The notes under the pieces: generated by a model | What the model was told of the DNA's origin: nothing | The model's database searches: none | The model's input: only the letters and a program-made list of their open reading frames with translations | DNA from: Branchiostoma belcheri | Taxonomy: Eukaryota > Chordata > Leptocardii > Amphioxiformes > Branchiostomatidae | Direction of reading: 5' to 3' | Length of the DNA stretch: 64,000 nt | NCBI RefSeq assembly: GCF_001625305.1 | Contig: NW_017803987.1 | Coordinates: 2,747,737-2,811,736 of the forward strand | Shown here: positions 63,766-64,000 of the stretch, in pieces | Layout: every line of letters starts with the position of its first letter | Position numbering within the stretch: the first letter of the stretch is position 1 | Program-made: the position numbers and the translations under genes

Positions 63766-64000
63766 TGGAATCGGTTTATTTTTTTAAAGGGCTTTTTAGT
63801 CATACTCTTTTCATTCTGTTTCCCAGGGACATTACATATTCCCATATTTAAATTCTATAGTTAACTTCCATGTGACTTTCTGTCTCTTGATTTGGTGACA
63901 GCTTCAAATTTCTTCATTTGGAATCGGTGCATTGTTCAGGGGCTTGTTCCTACTACAGTCGTAGCATGCTTCCCTTCCCCCCCTTCATGTCATTTAGAAA

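Overview
The window looks like a chordate genome segment from a draft assembly, most likely amphioxus (Branchiostoma). This is an inference. It rests on GT-AG split genes, one gene with the full layout of the kinesin-4 protein KIF21, neighbouring innate-immune-type proteins (TIR plus Death domain, LRR-only proteins, a C2H2 zinc finger protein), dense short repeats and two 20-base N gaps. No prokaryotic, viral or organellar features were seen.

Layout: (1) 1-3242, plus strand: the 3' part of a gene encoding a TIR domain followed by a Death domain, entering from the left edge. (2) 5606-6412 and 8668-9702, minus strand: two tandem paralogous single-exon LRR proteins, the second with a C-terminal membrane span. 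(3) 9703-13740: intergenic DNA with two copies of one MITE around an unidentified GC-rich block and an N gap. (4) 13741-15552, minus strand: an intronless 20-finger C2H2 zinc finger protein built by an internal nine-finger duplication. (5) About 17040-17312: a CpG-rich promoter and a probable non-coding first exon. (6) 21895 to the right edge, plus strand: a KIF21 orthologue, with motor domain, coiled coils, acidic segment, regulatory coiled coil and the first WD40 repeats. The last WD exons lie beyond 64000.

The KIF21 introns hold most of the unusual material. A 5-kb element (43149-48122) with roughly 1-kb near-identical terminal inverted repeats and a 9-bp target duplication sits between two coiled-coil exons. 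Five KIF21 exons are each accompanied by tandem partial copies of one exon edge plus the adjoining intron, including decoy copies of the ATP-binding P-loop exon. Perfect or near-perfect short hairpin elements with 9-10 bp target duplications, a TA-flanked MITE with TIR GGCCACACCAATTTAATTTC, tRNA-derived SINE-like elements, LINE remnants with a 50-bp repeat tail, and several further repeat families fill the rest.

Two consecutive WD40 exons each lack exactly one base relative to the expected reading frame. That points to assembly errors or a damaged allele.

All exon boundaries were read by eye from GT/AG sites, phase agreement and remembered family architecture. No alignment or database search was run.
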